Shown here in pieces: positions 42,321 to 51,056 of a stretch of DNA of 64,000 nt. Source of the stretch: Rivularia sp. PCC 7116 (GTDB lineage: Bacteria > Cyanobacteriota > Cyanobacteriia > Cyanobacteriales > Nostocaceae). Within the stretch, counting starts at the first letter, position 1. Every line of letters begins with the position of its first letter. The notes under the pieces were generated by a model. That model saw nothing but the letters and a program-made list of their open reading frames with translations, was not told the DNA's origin and did no database searches. The stretch is from positions 6,200,001 to 6,264,000 of the forward strand of contig NC_019678.1 of assembly GCF_000316665.1 (NCBI RefSeq), written 5' to 3'. The translations under genes were made by a program, and so were the position numbers.

Positions 42321-43585
42321 TTTCTCGAATACAAGCTTTTAAATATCGCTGTTTTGACCAACTTGATATTAAAGTTGGTGATTATCATGTTTTAGCTGGT
42401 GCAAATGGCACGGGGAAAAGTACACTGCTTGATATTCCTTTATTGCTGGGGGAAATTTTATCACGGGGTTTAATACCTGCTTTTTTAGAATCTCCTGCTA
42501 TTGGTGGAAGTCCGAGAGCGCAAAGTTTACAGGAGTTGGTTCATTATAGTAAAGGAGATTATTTTGGTTTTGCAATAGAAGCTAATTTACCTCAAGAAAT
42601 TATTAGTAATTTACTTCAAAATGGTTCAACAGAAATACAGCAAGATAGCAAGCTACATCCCCATAGTTTGCGTTATGAAATCCGGTTTCAAATATTTAAT
42701 AAAATTGAGCTTCATGTAACCGATGAATTTCTTTATATTCTGCCCGAACAAGTTTCTGAACCGGAACAAAATTCGTTAATAGGAGAAAAATATTCTTCTG
42801 ACTGGCAAAAAATTATTGATAGAACAAATGGAACTCCAGTTATTTTAAAACCAGAATTTCGTAGCACTATAAATAAAACAAGATTAAACTTAGAACCCCA
42901 AGAATTAGCTTTAGCAAACGTGGTCAGGGATTTAATTAATTTTCCTGCAACTAATTGGTTTGTAGATTTATTAAAAAAAGGGGTAATGCGCTATGAACCT
43001 AGTTGGGAAATGTTGCGAAAAGCTTGTCCTCCAGGTCAGCCAAAAAATTTACGCGCCGATGCTGCTAATTTACCTTGGTTGGTAATGAATTTGCAACAGC
43101 AAGAACCCAATTTATTTGAGGCTTGGGTAGAACATATCAAAATGGCTTTACCTAATATTGTCAAGATAGAAGCGATTCAAAGAGAAGAAGATTATCACGC
43201 TTATCTGAAGTTAACTTATTTGGGAAACCATGTAGTTACATCTTCGGGATTGTCTTATGGGACTCTACATATTTTAGCTTTGACTATTCTGCCTTATTTA
43301 CCTAGAGTTGCTGACTTAATTTTTTTAGAAGAACCGGAAAACGGTATTCATCCTAGAGCAATAGAAGTGGTTTTGCAATCTTTAAGTTCCGTGTATAATT
43401 CTCAAGTTTTTGTATCTACTCATTCTCCGGTAGTTTTAGCCCATACAGCGCTAGAATCAATTATTGTGATGCAAGGAAGCAAGGAGAATGGTGCAAAAGC
43501 TATACAAGGAAAACAGCATCCACGTTTGCAAAATTGGCAAGGAGGTATCGATTTGGGTTCCCTGTTTGCTGCGGGGGTACGATGA
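42317..43585 (+). CDS. mad3: AAA (OLD/ABC-type) ATPase, MAD3-like
   Basis: 422 residues. Walker A GANGTGKSTLL (about 27-37), Walker B with FLEEPENGIHP (about 335-345) and the switch STHSPVVLA match the AAA-21/DUF3696-type ATPases. These usually work with a TOPRIM or DUF4276 partner; none follows here, because the stop codon overlaps the HsdS-like start by 4 bases. Confidence 0.83.
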   Translation: MISRIQAFKYRCFDQLDIKVGDYHVLAGANGTGKSTLLDIPLLLGEILSRGLIPAFLESPAIGGSPRAQSLQELVHYSKGDYFGFAIEANLPQEIISNLLQNGSTEIQQDSKLHPHSLRYEIRFQIFNKIELHVTDEFLYILPEQVSEPEQNSLIGEKYSSDWQKIIDRTNGTPVILKPEFRSTINKTRLNLEPQELALANVVRDLINFPATNWFVDLLKKGVMRYEPSWEMLRKACPPGQPKNLRADAANLPWLVMNLQQQEPNLFEAWVEHIKMALPNIVKIEAIQREEDYHAYLKLTYLGNHVVTSSGLSYGTLHILALTILPYLPRVADLIFLEEPENGIHPRAIEVVLQSLSSVYNSQVFVSTHSPVVLAHTALESIIVMQGSKENGAKAIQGKQHPRLQNWQGGIDLGSLFAAGVR

Positions 43586-45000
43586 AAATTTCTAAATTAG
43601 ATATTCCTGTAACTTCCCATTGGATTGAAAATAACGAGCGACGTTTGGATTGTAATCCTTATCTTTCTGGTGCTTTTGAAGCTAAGGTTATTTTAAATAA
43701 GTTACCTGTTAAAAAAGAACCTTTGCAGGAATTAACTAAGGAAGGAATGAAAGGGATTTTTAATGGTCCGAGGTTTTCACGTAATTATGTTAATAACCCA
43801 GACTACGGTGTTCCTTTTCTTGGAAGTACAGATATATTAGCAGCAGATTTATCAAATTTACCTCTTTTATCGAAAAAGAAAGTAACATCATGTCCAGAAT
43901 TATTAATTGATGAAGGATGGACATTAATAACTTGTTCTGGAACTATAGGTAGAATGGTTTATTCCCGTTCTGATATGAAAGGAATGGCAGGTTCACAACA
44001 TTTTATGCGTGTTGTTCCTGACCCCGATAAAATTTTACCTGGTTATTTATACGCTTACCTCAGCAGTCGCTTTGGTCTTCCTATCGTTGTTTCGGGGACT
44101 TATGGTGCGATTATTCAGCATATTGAACCTCGTCATATAGCCGATTTACCCGTACCAAGGTTAGGGGAAGATGTTGAGAGGAAAGTGCATGAGTTGATTG
44201 ATGAAGCTGCGAGAATTAGAACTGAGGCAAATATTCAATTAACTTCAACTATTGAGCAACTTGAAGATATATTAGATTTACCACACCTACCACGAAATTT
44301 TGAAAAAACTGAGCCAGATGTTTCAACCGCTTCATCTAAGTTATTAACGGCTCGTTTCGATGGTTTATTTCATAGTAACTATCATAAATCTGCACTAGAA
44401 CCACTTTTAAATCTTCCAGAGTCAATGAGGACAACTGTAGGATTAATGGCTGATGATGTTTTTGAACCAACAAGATTCAAACGCATCCCACTTGATAATA
44501 CAGAATATGGTATCCCATTTTTTGGAACTTCCGCTCTTATGTGGCTTGAACCCGCACCTACATACTATATACCAAAGAAAATGACTGGGATTGAGCAGTA
44601 TATAGTAGACGAAAAAACTCTTTTAATTCCTCGTTCTGGTCAACTTGCTGGTATTATTGGTCATGCTGTGTTTCCTCATGGTTCTGTTTTGGGAGGAACT
44701 GTAACAGAAGATGCTATAAGGATAAAGGTTAAATCTCAAACTATTGCAGGGTATCTCTTCATTGCTTTGTCATCTGAATATGGAAGACGACAACTTAAAG
44801 CAAGAGCCTTTGGTTCTTCAATACCACATCTTGATGTACGTATGATTAAAGAAACTGTTATTCCTCTGCTTTCAGATGAACAAATTAGCAAAATAGGTGT
44901 TATCGGTCATAGAATTGCACAAGCAAGAAGTGAAGCGATTGAAAAGGAACAGCAAGCAAGAAAATTAGTAGAAAACGCTATTAGTAAAGGAGGAGTCTAA
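43582..45000 (+). CDS. mad5: HsdS-like DNA specificity subunit, MAD5-like
   Basis: About 472 residues from ATG 43582 (start chosen because of the ATGA overlap with mad3; an upstream in-frame ATG at 43534 lies inside mad3). Two target-recognition domains are visible, each followed by a helical spacer: GAIIQHIEPRHIADLPVPRL with DEAARIRTEANIQL, and SIPHLDVRMIKETVIPLL with the final helix. It should direct the methylase to a split DNA site. Confidence 0.86.
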   Translation: MKISKLDIPVTSHWIENNERRLDCNPYLSGAFEAKVILNKLPVKKEPLQELTKEGMKGIFNGPRFSRNYVNNPDYGVPFLGSTDILAADLSNLPLLSKKKVTSCPELLIDEGWTLITCSGTIGRMVYSRSDMKGMAGSQHFMRVVPDPDKILPGYLYAYLSSRFGLPIVVSGTYGAIIQHIEPRHIADLPVPRLGEDVERKVHELIDEAARIRTEANIQLTSTIEQLEDILDLPHLPRNFEKTEPDVSTASSKLLTARFDGLFHSNYHKSALEPLLNLPESMRTTVGLMADDVFEPTRFKRIPLDNTEYGIPFFGTSALMWLEPAPTYYIPKKMTGIEQYIVDEKTLLIPRSGQLAGIIGHAVFPHGSVLGGTVTEDAIRIKVKSQTIAGYLFIALSSEYGRRQLKARAFGSSIPHLDVRMIKETVIPLLSDEQISKIGVIGHRIAQARSEAIEKEQQARKLVENAISKGGV

Positions 45001-48000
45001 TGGCTAAAATAATCCCCGTCGGTCAACCCGTCAACGACTCCGAACGCTCAGCAATAAAATACCTACGAGATAATTTACCCGATAGCTACACAATTATCCA
45101 CAATTTTGAAATCCCTCAAAATAGGGAAAGATTTGAAATTGACTTGGCAATTATCGCACCCCACAGCGTTTTTGTTGTCGATGTTAAAGGTATTCGCGGA
45201 TTAATTGATATCCACGGTTCCCACTGGTATCCTGAAGGACGCGCATCTATTTTCTCTCCCCTTGCAAAACTTCGTCAACACGCTAAGGTACTCGTAAGCT
45301 TAATTAGCGACAATAACCGTACTACGAAAAACCTTAACAAAGTTCATATTCATCCCGTGGTTCTGATGACAGCACCCAATGCTCGTGTAGAAGCTCACGG
45401 TAATCCTGATGGGGATGATATCACTTATTTAAATCAAGAATGTCTCACCTACTTTAAAAATAAAAGTCATATTCCCGGACACCGTTTACAAGATATTCGT
45501 TCGTTTCATACTTTAATTGAACAAACAATTACGGGTAAAACTCGCGCTATTTCTACTCCTCTTCGCTACCGTGACTGGGAAATTGAAGAAGAATTAGGAG
45601 AAGTACCTAATAAATATAAAGAATACCGCGCTAAACATATTTCTCTGGGTAAACGCGGAGGAATAGCTAGATTGCGAATTTATGAAGCTGATCCACTACA
45701 AGACGAAACTAATCGAAAAAAACAGCATAATCTTATCGGTAATGCTTATCGTTCCGTCGCACATATGCCGGGACATTCTAATATTCTCAGAGTTAAGGAA
45801 TTTTTCTCTACTGAAGCTGCCGATAAATTTATTCTGGTAACTGAAGATATCACGGGACAACCTTTAACTCAACATATCAAAAAATCTGACCAAGCCCTGA
45901 CTTTTGACCAAAAAATCGCGATTATCCGGGATACTTTATCCGCTCTCGACCATGCTCATAAATACGAGGTCATTCACCGTAGTTTAACTCCGGATGCGAT
46001 TTTGGTGGATGCTCAAGGTCAAGCTCGGTTAACTTCTTTTGACTATGCAAGGGTGACGAAAAACCGCGAAAGCACTATCGCTCAAGATATTGTAGAGGTA
46101 TTGGATTACAATTATCAAGCTCCCGAATGTTATCGCGAACCTACGGAAGCTAGTATTGCTTCAGATTTGTTTTCGGCTGGGTTGGTATTCTACGAATTAC
46201 TTACCGGGAAAACTGCTTTTAAAGATATTTCCGAGGTTTTTGATTGCGATGCTATTTTCCCGGAAAAACCATCTATTTATAAACCGGAATTACCTCCGGG
46301 GATAGATGAATGGTTGCAAGAGCTATGCAAGTGCGACCCGGAAGACCGTTTTATTAGTGCAGCTGTAGCGCTGACGGAACTGGATAATATTATTAATCCC
46401 AAACCGGAACAGTTAACTGAAGTTGAGGAAACACCCCAAGCTTTAACTGAAATAGATTGGAAGAATTTACCAGCAGATTATAATCTTGCAAATCAATATA
46501 TTATTCAAAAAAAGCTCGGTCAAGGTGGGTTTGGGGTAGCTTATAAAGTCTTTGATTCGATGTCTGACCGGGACTTGGTAATGAAAATCATCGTACATGA
46601 CCGTCAATCAATTTACCAACGTCTCAAGCAGGAATACAAAACTCTGCTGGATATTCCGGAGCATCCCCATATTGTAAAAGTTGTATTTGCGAGTCAATTC
46701 GCAGATGAAACACCTTTTATTTTATTTGACTATATAAATGGTGAAGATGTAGAAAAACTATTGGAAACACCATCACAAACAACAGCGCTTTCTTTGGAAG
46801 ATGCTGTAAAAATTGCTCGTCAAACCGTTGCAGGTTTAGCTCATTTACACGCAAACGGTGTTTATCACCAAGATATCAAACCTTCTAATCTGCTACTGAC
46901 AGATAAAGGTGTCCGCATTATCGACTTTAACGTTGCAGTTTCCGAACGCGATGAAGCAGCGATGGCTGGGGGAACTCGCAGATATATCCCTCCCGATTTT
47001 GATTTTACCAGAGATTTATACGAGATTGACGAAAACGAAAAAATTGACCGCGACCTTTACGCTTTGGGGATTACTTTCTACGAATGCATTACTGGAGGTA
47101 AATATCCCTTTGAAGAACAAGACCCCAGATTGCGGAAAAATAAACAACCACAAGACCCGCGAAACTTGAGTCATTGTAAGGATTTGAATCCTGAATTGGT
47201 CAATTTTTTAAATAAGGCGATCGCACCTTGTAGAAGTGATAGATTTAATTCTGCACAAGAGTTTGGTGAGTCTTTGGACAAAATTCAGCATCTGAGAGAA
47301 TCTCAACCAATCCCGGTGACAACTGAAACTTTACCAGCTTCCTTAATCTCCACTGAAAAACCAAATTTCAATCCCTTCGTATCTCACCTACTTACACTTT
47401 ACAGCCAAAGCCAGCAAACCAACGCAGGAACCAGGGGTTTGGATGCAATTGGTGAATTAACCTACGTTGATACTTTACTCGATACCGAATTAAAACCCGC
47501 AGTATTGCAAGGTGAATTTCGCTTAGTTATCATCTCCGGTAATGCTGGTGACGGGAAAACCGCTTTTATTCAAAAGTTAGAAAAACAAGCAGAAGCAGAA
47601 AAAGCTCAAATAAATCGGGGTATCAACGGTTCCCAGTTTCAATTAAAGGGACGAACATTCATTACCAATTATGACGGTAGCCAAGACGAAGCAGATAAAG
47701 TTAATCATGATGTACTTTTAAAATTTTTCGCTTTCTTTCAAGGTAATGATGCTCAAAAATGGGAAGAAAACAAAGAAATACGCATCATTGCTATAAACGA
47801 AGGTCGTTTAGTTGACTTTTTATCCGACCCCAAAAACCAGTTTTCCGAACTAACCGAAATAGTTAAACGAGGTTTAAAAGGTTCAAAACCCGAAGATGGA
47901 GTTGTTTTAATTAACCTGAATCTCCGTTCGGTAGTAGCGGATTTGAGTAAAGAAAATTTAAGTAAAGACAATAACTCTATTTTTGATAGATTAATTCGTC

Positions 48001-49157
48001 GCATGACAAAACCCAAATTTTGGCAAGCTTGCGACAATTGCGACCTCAAAGACCGCTGTTATATTTATCATAATGCCCGCACCTTCATGGATAAAACAGC
48101 GGGTTCCAAAGTTATACAAAGACTTAAATTTCTTTATACTCTTACCCACCTGCGGGGACGCTTGCATATAACATTACGGGACTTGCGTTCCGCTTTAGCG
48201 TTTATGTTAGCGGGTACAAAAGATTGTGATGAAGTTCATAATTTGTATCGCAACAGTAATCTCGAAGCCAGACAGCAAATTATCGACGGATTTTATTTTA
48301 ATTCCTGGATGGGAGGAGTACAAGGTTCAAAAGACAGATTAATTTCTCTGCTGCGAGAAATTGATATTGGAGAAACCAGTAACCCCAGTCTCGACCGTAG
48401 CTTTGCCTTTTTGCAACCCAACAGCCGCGAAATGGGAAGATTTAACATTGGCGATCGCGGTGGCTATGATGACGATTTATTACAAAAAGAATACAGTGAT
48501 ATAACCTCCACAAACCCCGCAAGATTGGATATCAGCAGTCAAAAAGCTTACAAAAAATATGTTTCCATGCTGCGGAGAAAGCAATATTTTGAACGTCGGG
48601 ATGAAGGATGGCGACAAATGTTACCCTACCATCATGCCGAAGGTTTCTTAGAGTTAGTCAAAGAAGAGAAAGACCTAAAGCCGGAAGTAAAAACCTTGCT
48701 GAGTGCGATTAACAGAGGTGAAGGTTTGAGAAATCCCTCGCTGCTTGACGATAGCCTTGCTTTACTTGTGCGTCGAGTTAACGGTGGTACTATCCGCAGT
48801 TATCGTATATTTGATCGCAATAATTTTGACTTGTCACTTCCACAACCACAGGAAATTACGCGCTTTATCGAATTTCTTTCCCAAACTTTGATTCTCCAGT
48901 ATAATTCTTCAATTGGTCATCATGCAGAACTAAGTATTAACCTGGATGTGTATGAGATGTTGAAAAGACTTGATTGCGGCTATCGTCCCAGCATTGAAGA
49001 ACAACAAGGACTCTACCGAAATTTAACCGTGTTTAAAAATATCTTGGCTTCAGCTTCTTATCAAGAAGTTTTACTCACCGAAAGCGGACGAGAATTCCAT
49101 CGGATTAAACGAGATGAAGAAGGAATTTTGTCATTAACGAGTATTGCTAATGGGTAA
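45000..49157 (+). CDS. mad6: NERD - pseudokinase - Ser/Thr kinase - NTPase protein, MAD6-like
   Basis: 1385 residues. Residues 1-165: NERD nuclease-like domain (FEIDLAII, Asp48; VVDVKG, Asp61-x-Lys63). Residues 190-460: first kinase fold, where the catalytic loop reads HRSLTPDAILV and the metal motif SFD, so it is a pseudokinase. Residues 500-770: second kinase with GQGGFGVAYK, HQDIKPSNLLL (about 620) and DFN, probably active. Residues 835-1385: P-loop NTPase (Walker A SGNAGDGKT, about 846) with a CDNCDLKDRC Cys patch. The layout is like PglW of BREX type 2. The start overlaps the mad5 stop by one base (TAATG). Confidence 0.85.
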   Translation: MAKIIPVGQPVNDSERSAIKYLRDNLPDSYTIIHNFEIPQNRERFEIDLAIIAPHSVFVVDVKGIRGLIDIHGSHWYPEGRASIFSPLAKLRQHAKVLVSLISDNNRTTKNLNKVHIHPVVLMTAPNARVEAHGNPDGDDITYLNQECLTYFKNKSHIPGHRLQDIRSFHTLIEQTITGKTRAISTPLRYRDWEIEEELGEVPNKYKEYRAKHISLGKRGGIARLRIYEADPLQDETNRKKQHNLIGNAYRSVAHMPGHSNILRVKEFFSTEAADKFILVTEDITGQPLTQHIKKSDQALTFDQKIAIIRDTLSALDHAHKYEVIHRSLTPDAILVDAQGQARLTSFDYARVTKNRESTIAQDIVEVLDYNYQAPECYREPTEASIASDLFSAGLVFYELLTGKTAFKDISEVFDCDAIFPEKPSIYKPELPPGIDEWLQELCKCDPEDRFISAAVALTELDNIINPKPEQLTEVEETPQALTEIDWKNLPADYNLANQYIIQKKLGQGGFGVAYKVFDSMSDRDLVMKIIVHDRQSIYQRLKQEYKTLLDIPEHPHIVKVVFASQFADETPFILFDYINGEDVEKLLETPSQTTALSLEDAVKIARQTVAGLAHLHANGVYHQDIKPSNLLLTDKGVRIIDFNVAVSERDEAAMAGGTRRYIPPDFDFTRDLYEIDENEKIDRDLYALGITFYECITGGKYPFEEQDPRLRKNKQPQDPRNLSHCKDLNPELVNFLNKAIAPCRSDRFNSAQEFGESLDKIQHLRESQPIPVTTETLPASLISTEKPNFNPFVSHLLTLYSQSQQTNAGTRGLDAIGELTYVDTLLDTELKPAVLQGEFRLVIISGNAGDGKTAFIQKLEKQAEAEKAQINRGINGSQFQLKGRTFITNYDGSQDEADKVNHDVLLKFFAFFQGNDAQKWEENKEIRIIAINEGRLVDFLSDPKNQFSELTEIVKRGLKGSKPEDGVVLINLNLRSVVADLSKENLSKDNNSIFDRLIRRMTKPKFWQACDNCDLKDRCYIYHNARTFMDKTAGSKVIQRLKFLYTLTHLRGRLHITLRDLRSALAFMLAGTKDCDEVHNLYRNSNLEARQQIIDGFYFNSWMGGVQGSKDRLISLLREIDIGETSNPSLDRSFAFLQPNSREMGRFNIGDRGGYDDDLLQKEYSDITSTNPARLDISSQKAYKKYVSMLRRKQYFERRDEGWRQMLPYHHAEGFLELVKEEKDLKPEVKTLLSAINRGEGLRNPSLLDDSLALLVRRVNGGTIRSYRIFDRNNFDLSLPQPQEITRFIEFLSQTLILQYNSSIGHHAELSINLDVYEMLKRLDCGYRPSIEEQQGLYRNLTVFKNILASASYQEVLLTESGREFHRIKRDEEGILSLTSIANG

Positions 49158-49200
49158 TGGGTAATGGGTAATGGGTAATTGGTAGTTGGTAATTGGTAAT
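49148..49200. repeat. TAATGGG tandem heptamers overlapping the mad6 stop codon
   Basis: About four perfect TAATGGG units followed by variants (TAATTGG, TAGTTGG). The stop codon of the gene before (TAA at 49155-49157) is part of the second unit. Confidence 0.8.
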
Positions 49201-49252
49201 AAAAAATGATGTAAATCTCAGTTATATAAGTAAGTGAACAAAAATATTTACC

Positions 49253-49325
49253 GTCATTGCGAGCGAAGCGAAGCAATCCCAGTCCTTGCGATTGCTTCTT
49301 TTCACTTCGTTCCACTCGCAATGAC
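49253..49325. repeat. extragenic palindromic repeat (GTCATTGCGAG type)
   Basis: GTCATTGCGAG at 49253 and CTCGCAATGAC ending at 49325 form the outer stem; CGAAGCAATC/GATTGCTTC lies inside. This palindrome type occurs as a repeat in many bacterial genomes. It sits between mad6 and mad7. Confidence 0.8.
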
Positions 49326-49365
49326 AATGTGTAATTAATTATGTTTAACTACTTAGTAAGTAATT

Positions 49366-49392
49366 AATCTAAAATCCAAAATCTAAAATTTA
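49366..49392. repeat. AAAATCT heptamer repeat before mad7
   Basis: The same string of more than 20 bases as at 8386-8409 (before cmr4), again just upstream of a start codon and with no Shine-Dalgarno site. Confidence 0.75.
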
Positions 49393-49399
49393 AAATCAA

Positions 49400-51040
49400 A
49401 TGGGACTTGATAAAAAAGACAAAGCCTTTGTATTAGCAAAAATCAGCTATCTCGATTACAAACATATTGAGAGCGACCGTACTTTACTCAATTTATTTCC
49501 TCGACTGAAATTTGATGGCTATGAAGGAAGAATACAAAGATCGCCAGGATTATTAAAAATAAAAACTTTTGTAGACGAATTTATTAGTGAAGAAAATAAA
49601 GATAAATTTATTGGCTTTTCCGAAAATGAAAACATTGTTTCTAAATGGTTAGAAACTGATTTGCTAGACTTAATAAATCGGGGAAAATCGAACCAAACAG
49701 TTGTTTCACCTCGACCTTTACACGGAAATACTTATAAATACCGCAATACAAAGTATGCCAGAGATTATAACTCTTCACAACAAATCTATTGGATGCTTTA
49801 TTATGCTCGTAAAGGCTTAGGTCAAGCAGCAAGAGATGCACTTAAAGAATTTATTTTTACTGGATTTGACCCGCAAACCGACCGCTTTCAAACATCAGAA
49901 AAAATTGATGTAGAAACTCAGGCAATTTTACACTTTGATAATAAGGTTCAAGTTAAAGATAAGCAACAAAATAAGGAACCTCAAAGATATTCTCCGCTTT
50001 GTATCGGTCAAGCAGACTTGCTCGCAGACGATATCTTACGTTTATTAACCTACGAGGTTTATATGCCAAGGTCAGTTCTTGTAGACTATATTAAAACCTT
50101 ATTTTCCTTTCATTTAGCGCTTTACCATCTGCGGTTAATGAAACTATTACCAAGATTGGTCAAGAAACGTGGAAGTGACCCAGTTTGTCAAAAATGTCCG
50201 GTCAAACCAAGGGAAATCTTAGCACATGGGAATTGTCCCCATCGTATCGGACTATTAATTGATATGGGAGATCCAAACAATTCTCACATGACAGAATTAG
50301 CCCGTCAAAGTGCCGATACCCATTACCGTCGCATACCCAGTTATATTGAAGCTCATTTTATCACTAAAAAATTAGATGAATTTGCGAGTTATTTGAAAGA
50401 CACAGGTAAACTATCTCCTGCTAATGATGAATTTAGTATTGGTGAAGTTTTACAACTATTACGTTCTAAGGATAAAGATACTTTTGCTAAAACAAGGCTA
50501 ATACCTCTGACAGAAAGATATAAGCAAGCAAAAGAAAGCTCCACACCTCCGGAAGTAGAACGTATTTTGAAAATGGGGCTGGGAGATTTTGATACTTACA
50601 TCGAAATTTTAGTGACTCTGAATGGGAAGCAACATAAAGAAATGATTGTAAAATGTTTAGATTCTTTGTTAATCAAAAACACTGATTCCGGTTTACTGCG
50701 TCAACCTCGCGCTAAAGGTAGTTCTCGATGGTTCGCTTTTGGTAGCAGGTTGCTGGAAGTGTTATTGCAAATTGCGGTGTTAGAACCCAAAGGAAATAGC
50801 TTTGCAACTCGCGAAATTCGAGTTGATGAACTTTTGAGATTTCTGCGAGAACGCTACGGTATATACATTGACCGTTTACCTGCTGACGGGTTTGGGGAAG
50901 CCAGTATTCTAGACCAGCAAGCATTGCGAAAAAATGTTACAGCATTTAAAACTCGGTTGCGAGAAATCGGTTTTTTCCAAGATTTATCGGATGCTTATAT
51001 CACCCAAACCGTAACACCTCGCTACACTATTACTGCATAA
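49400..51040 (+). CDS. mad7: uncharacterised MADS protein, MAD7-like
   Basis: 546 residues. No enzyme motif is recognised. A Cys patch CQKCPVKPREILAHGNCPHR (about 266-285) may bind a metal. The position between the NERD-kinase and the giant ATPase matches the seventh component of methylation-associated defence systems. Regulation may differ from the genes before it, since 242 bases of repeats intervene. Confidence 0.7.
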   Translation: MGLDKKDKAFVLAKISYLDYKHIESDRTLLNLFPRLKFDGYEGRIQRSPGLLKIKTFVDEFISEENKDKFIGFSENENIVSKWLETDLLDLINRGKSNQTVVSPRPLHGNTYKYRNTKYARDYNSSQQIYWMLYYARKGLGQAARDALKEFIFTGFDPQTDRFQTSEKIDVETQAILHFDNKVQVKDKQQNKEPQRYSPLCIGQADLLADDILRLLTYEVYMPRSVLVDYIKTLFSFHLALYHLRLMKLLPRLVKKRGSDPVCQKCPVKPREILAHGNCPHRIGLLIDMGDPNNSHMTELARQSADTHYRRIPSYIEAHFITKKLDEFASYLKDTGKLSPANDEFSIGEVLQLLRSKDKDTFAKTRLIPLTERYKQAKESSTPPEVERILKMGLGDFDTYIEILVTLNGKQHKEMIVKCLDSLLIKNTDSGLLRQPRAKGSSRWFAFGSRLLEVLLQIAVLEPKGNSFATREIRVDELLRFLRERYGIYIDRLPADGFGEASILDQQALRKNVTAFKTRLREIGFFQDLSDAYITQTVTPRYTITA

Positions 51041-51056
51041 CCTTAGAAGGTAACAA

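Noticed and set aside
40290-45000. Ordinary type I restriction-modification system
   Set aside because: Methylase and specificity subunits are present but no HsdR helicase-nuclease; an AAA ATPase stands between them and kinase and HerA genes follow.
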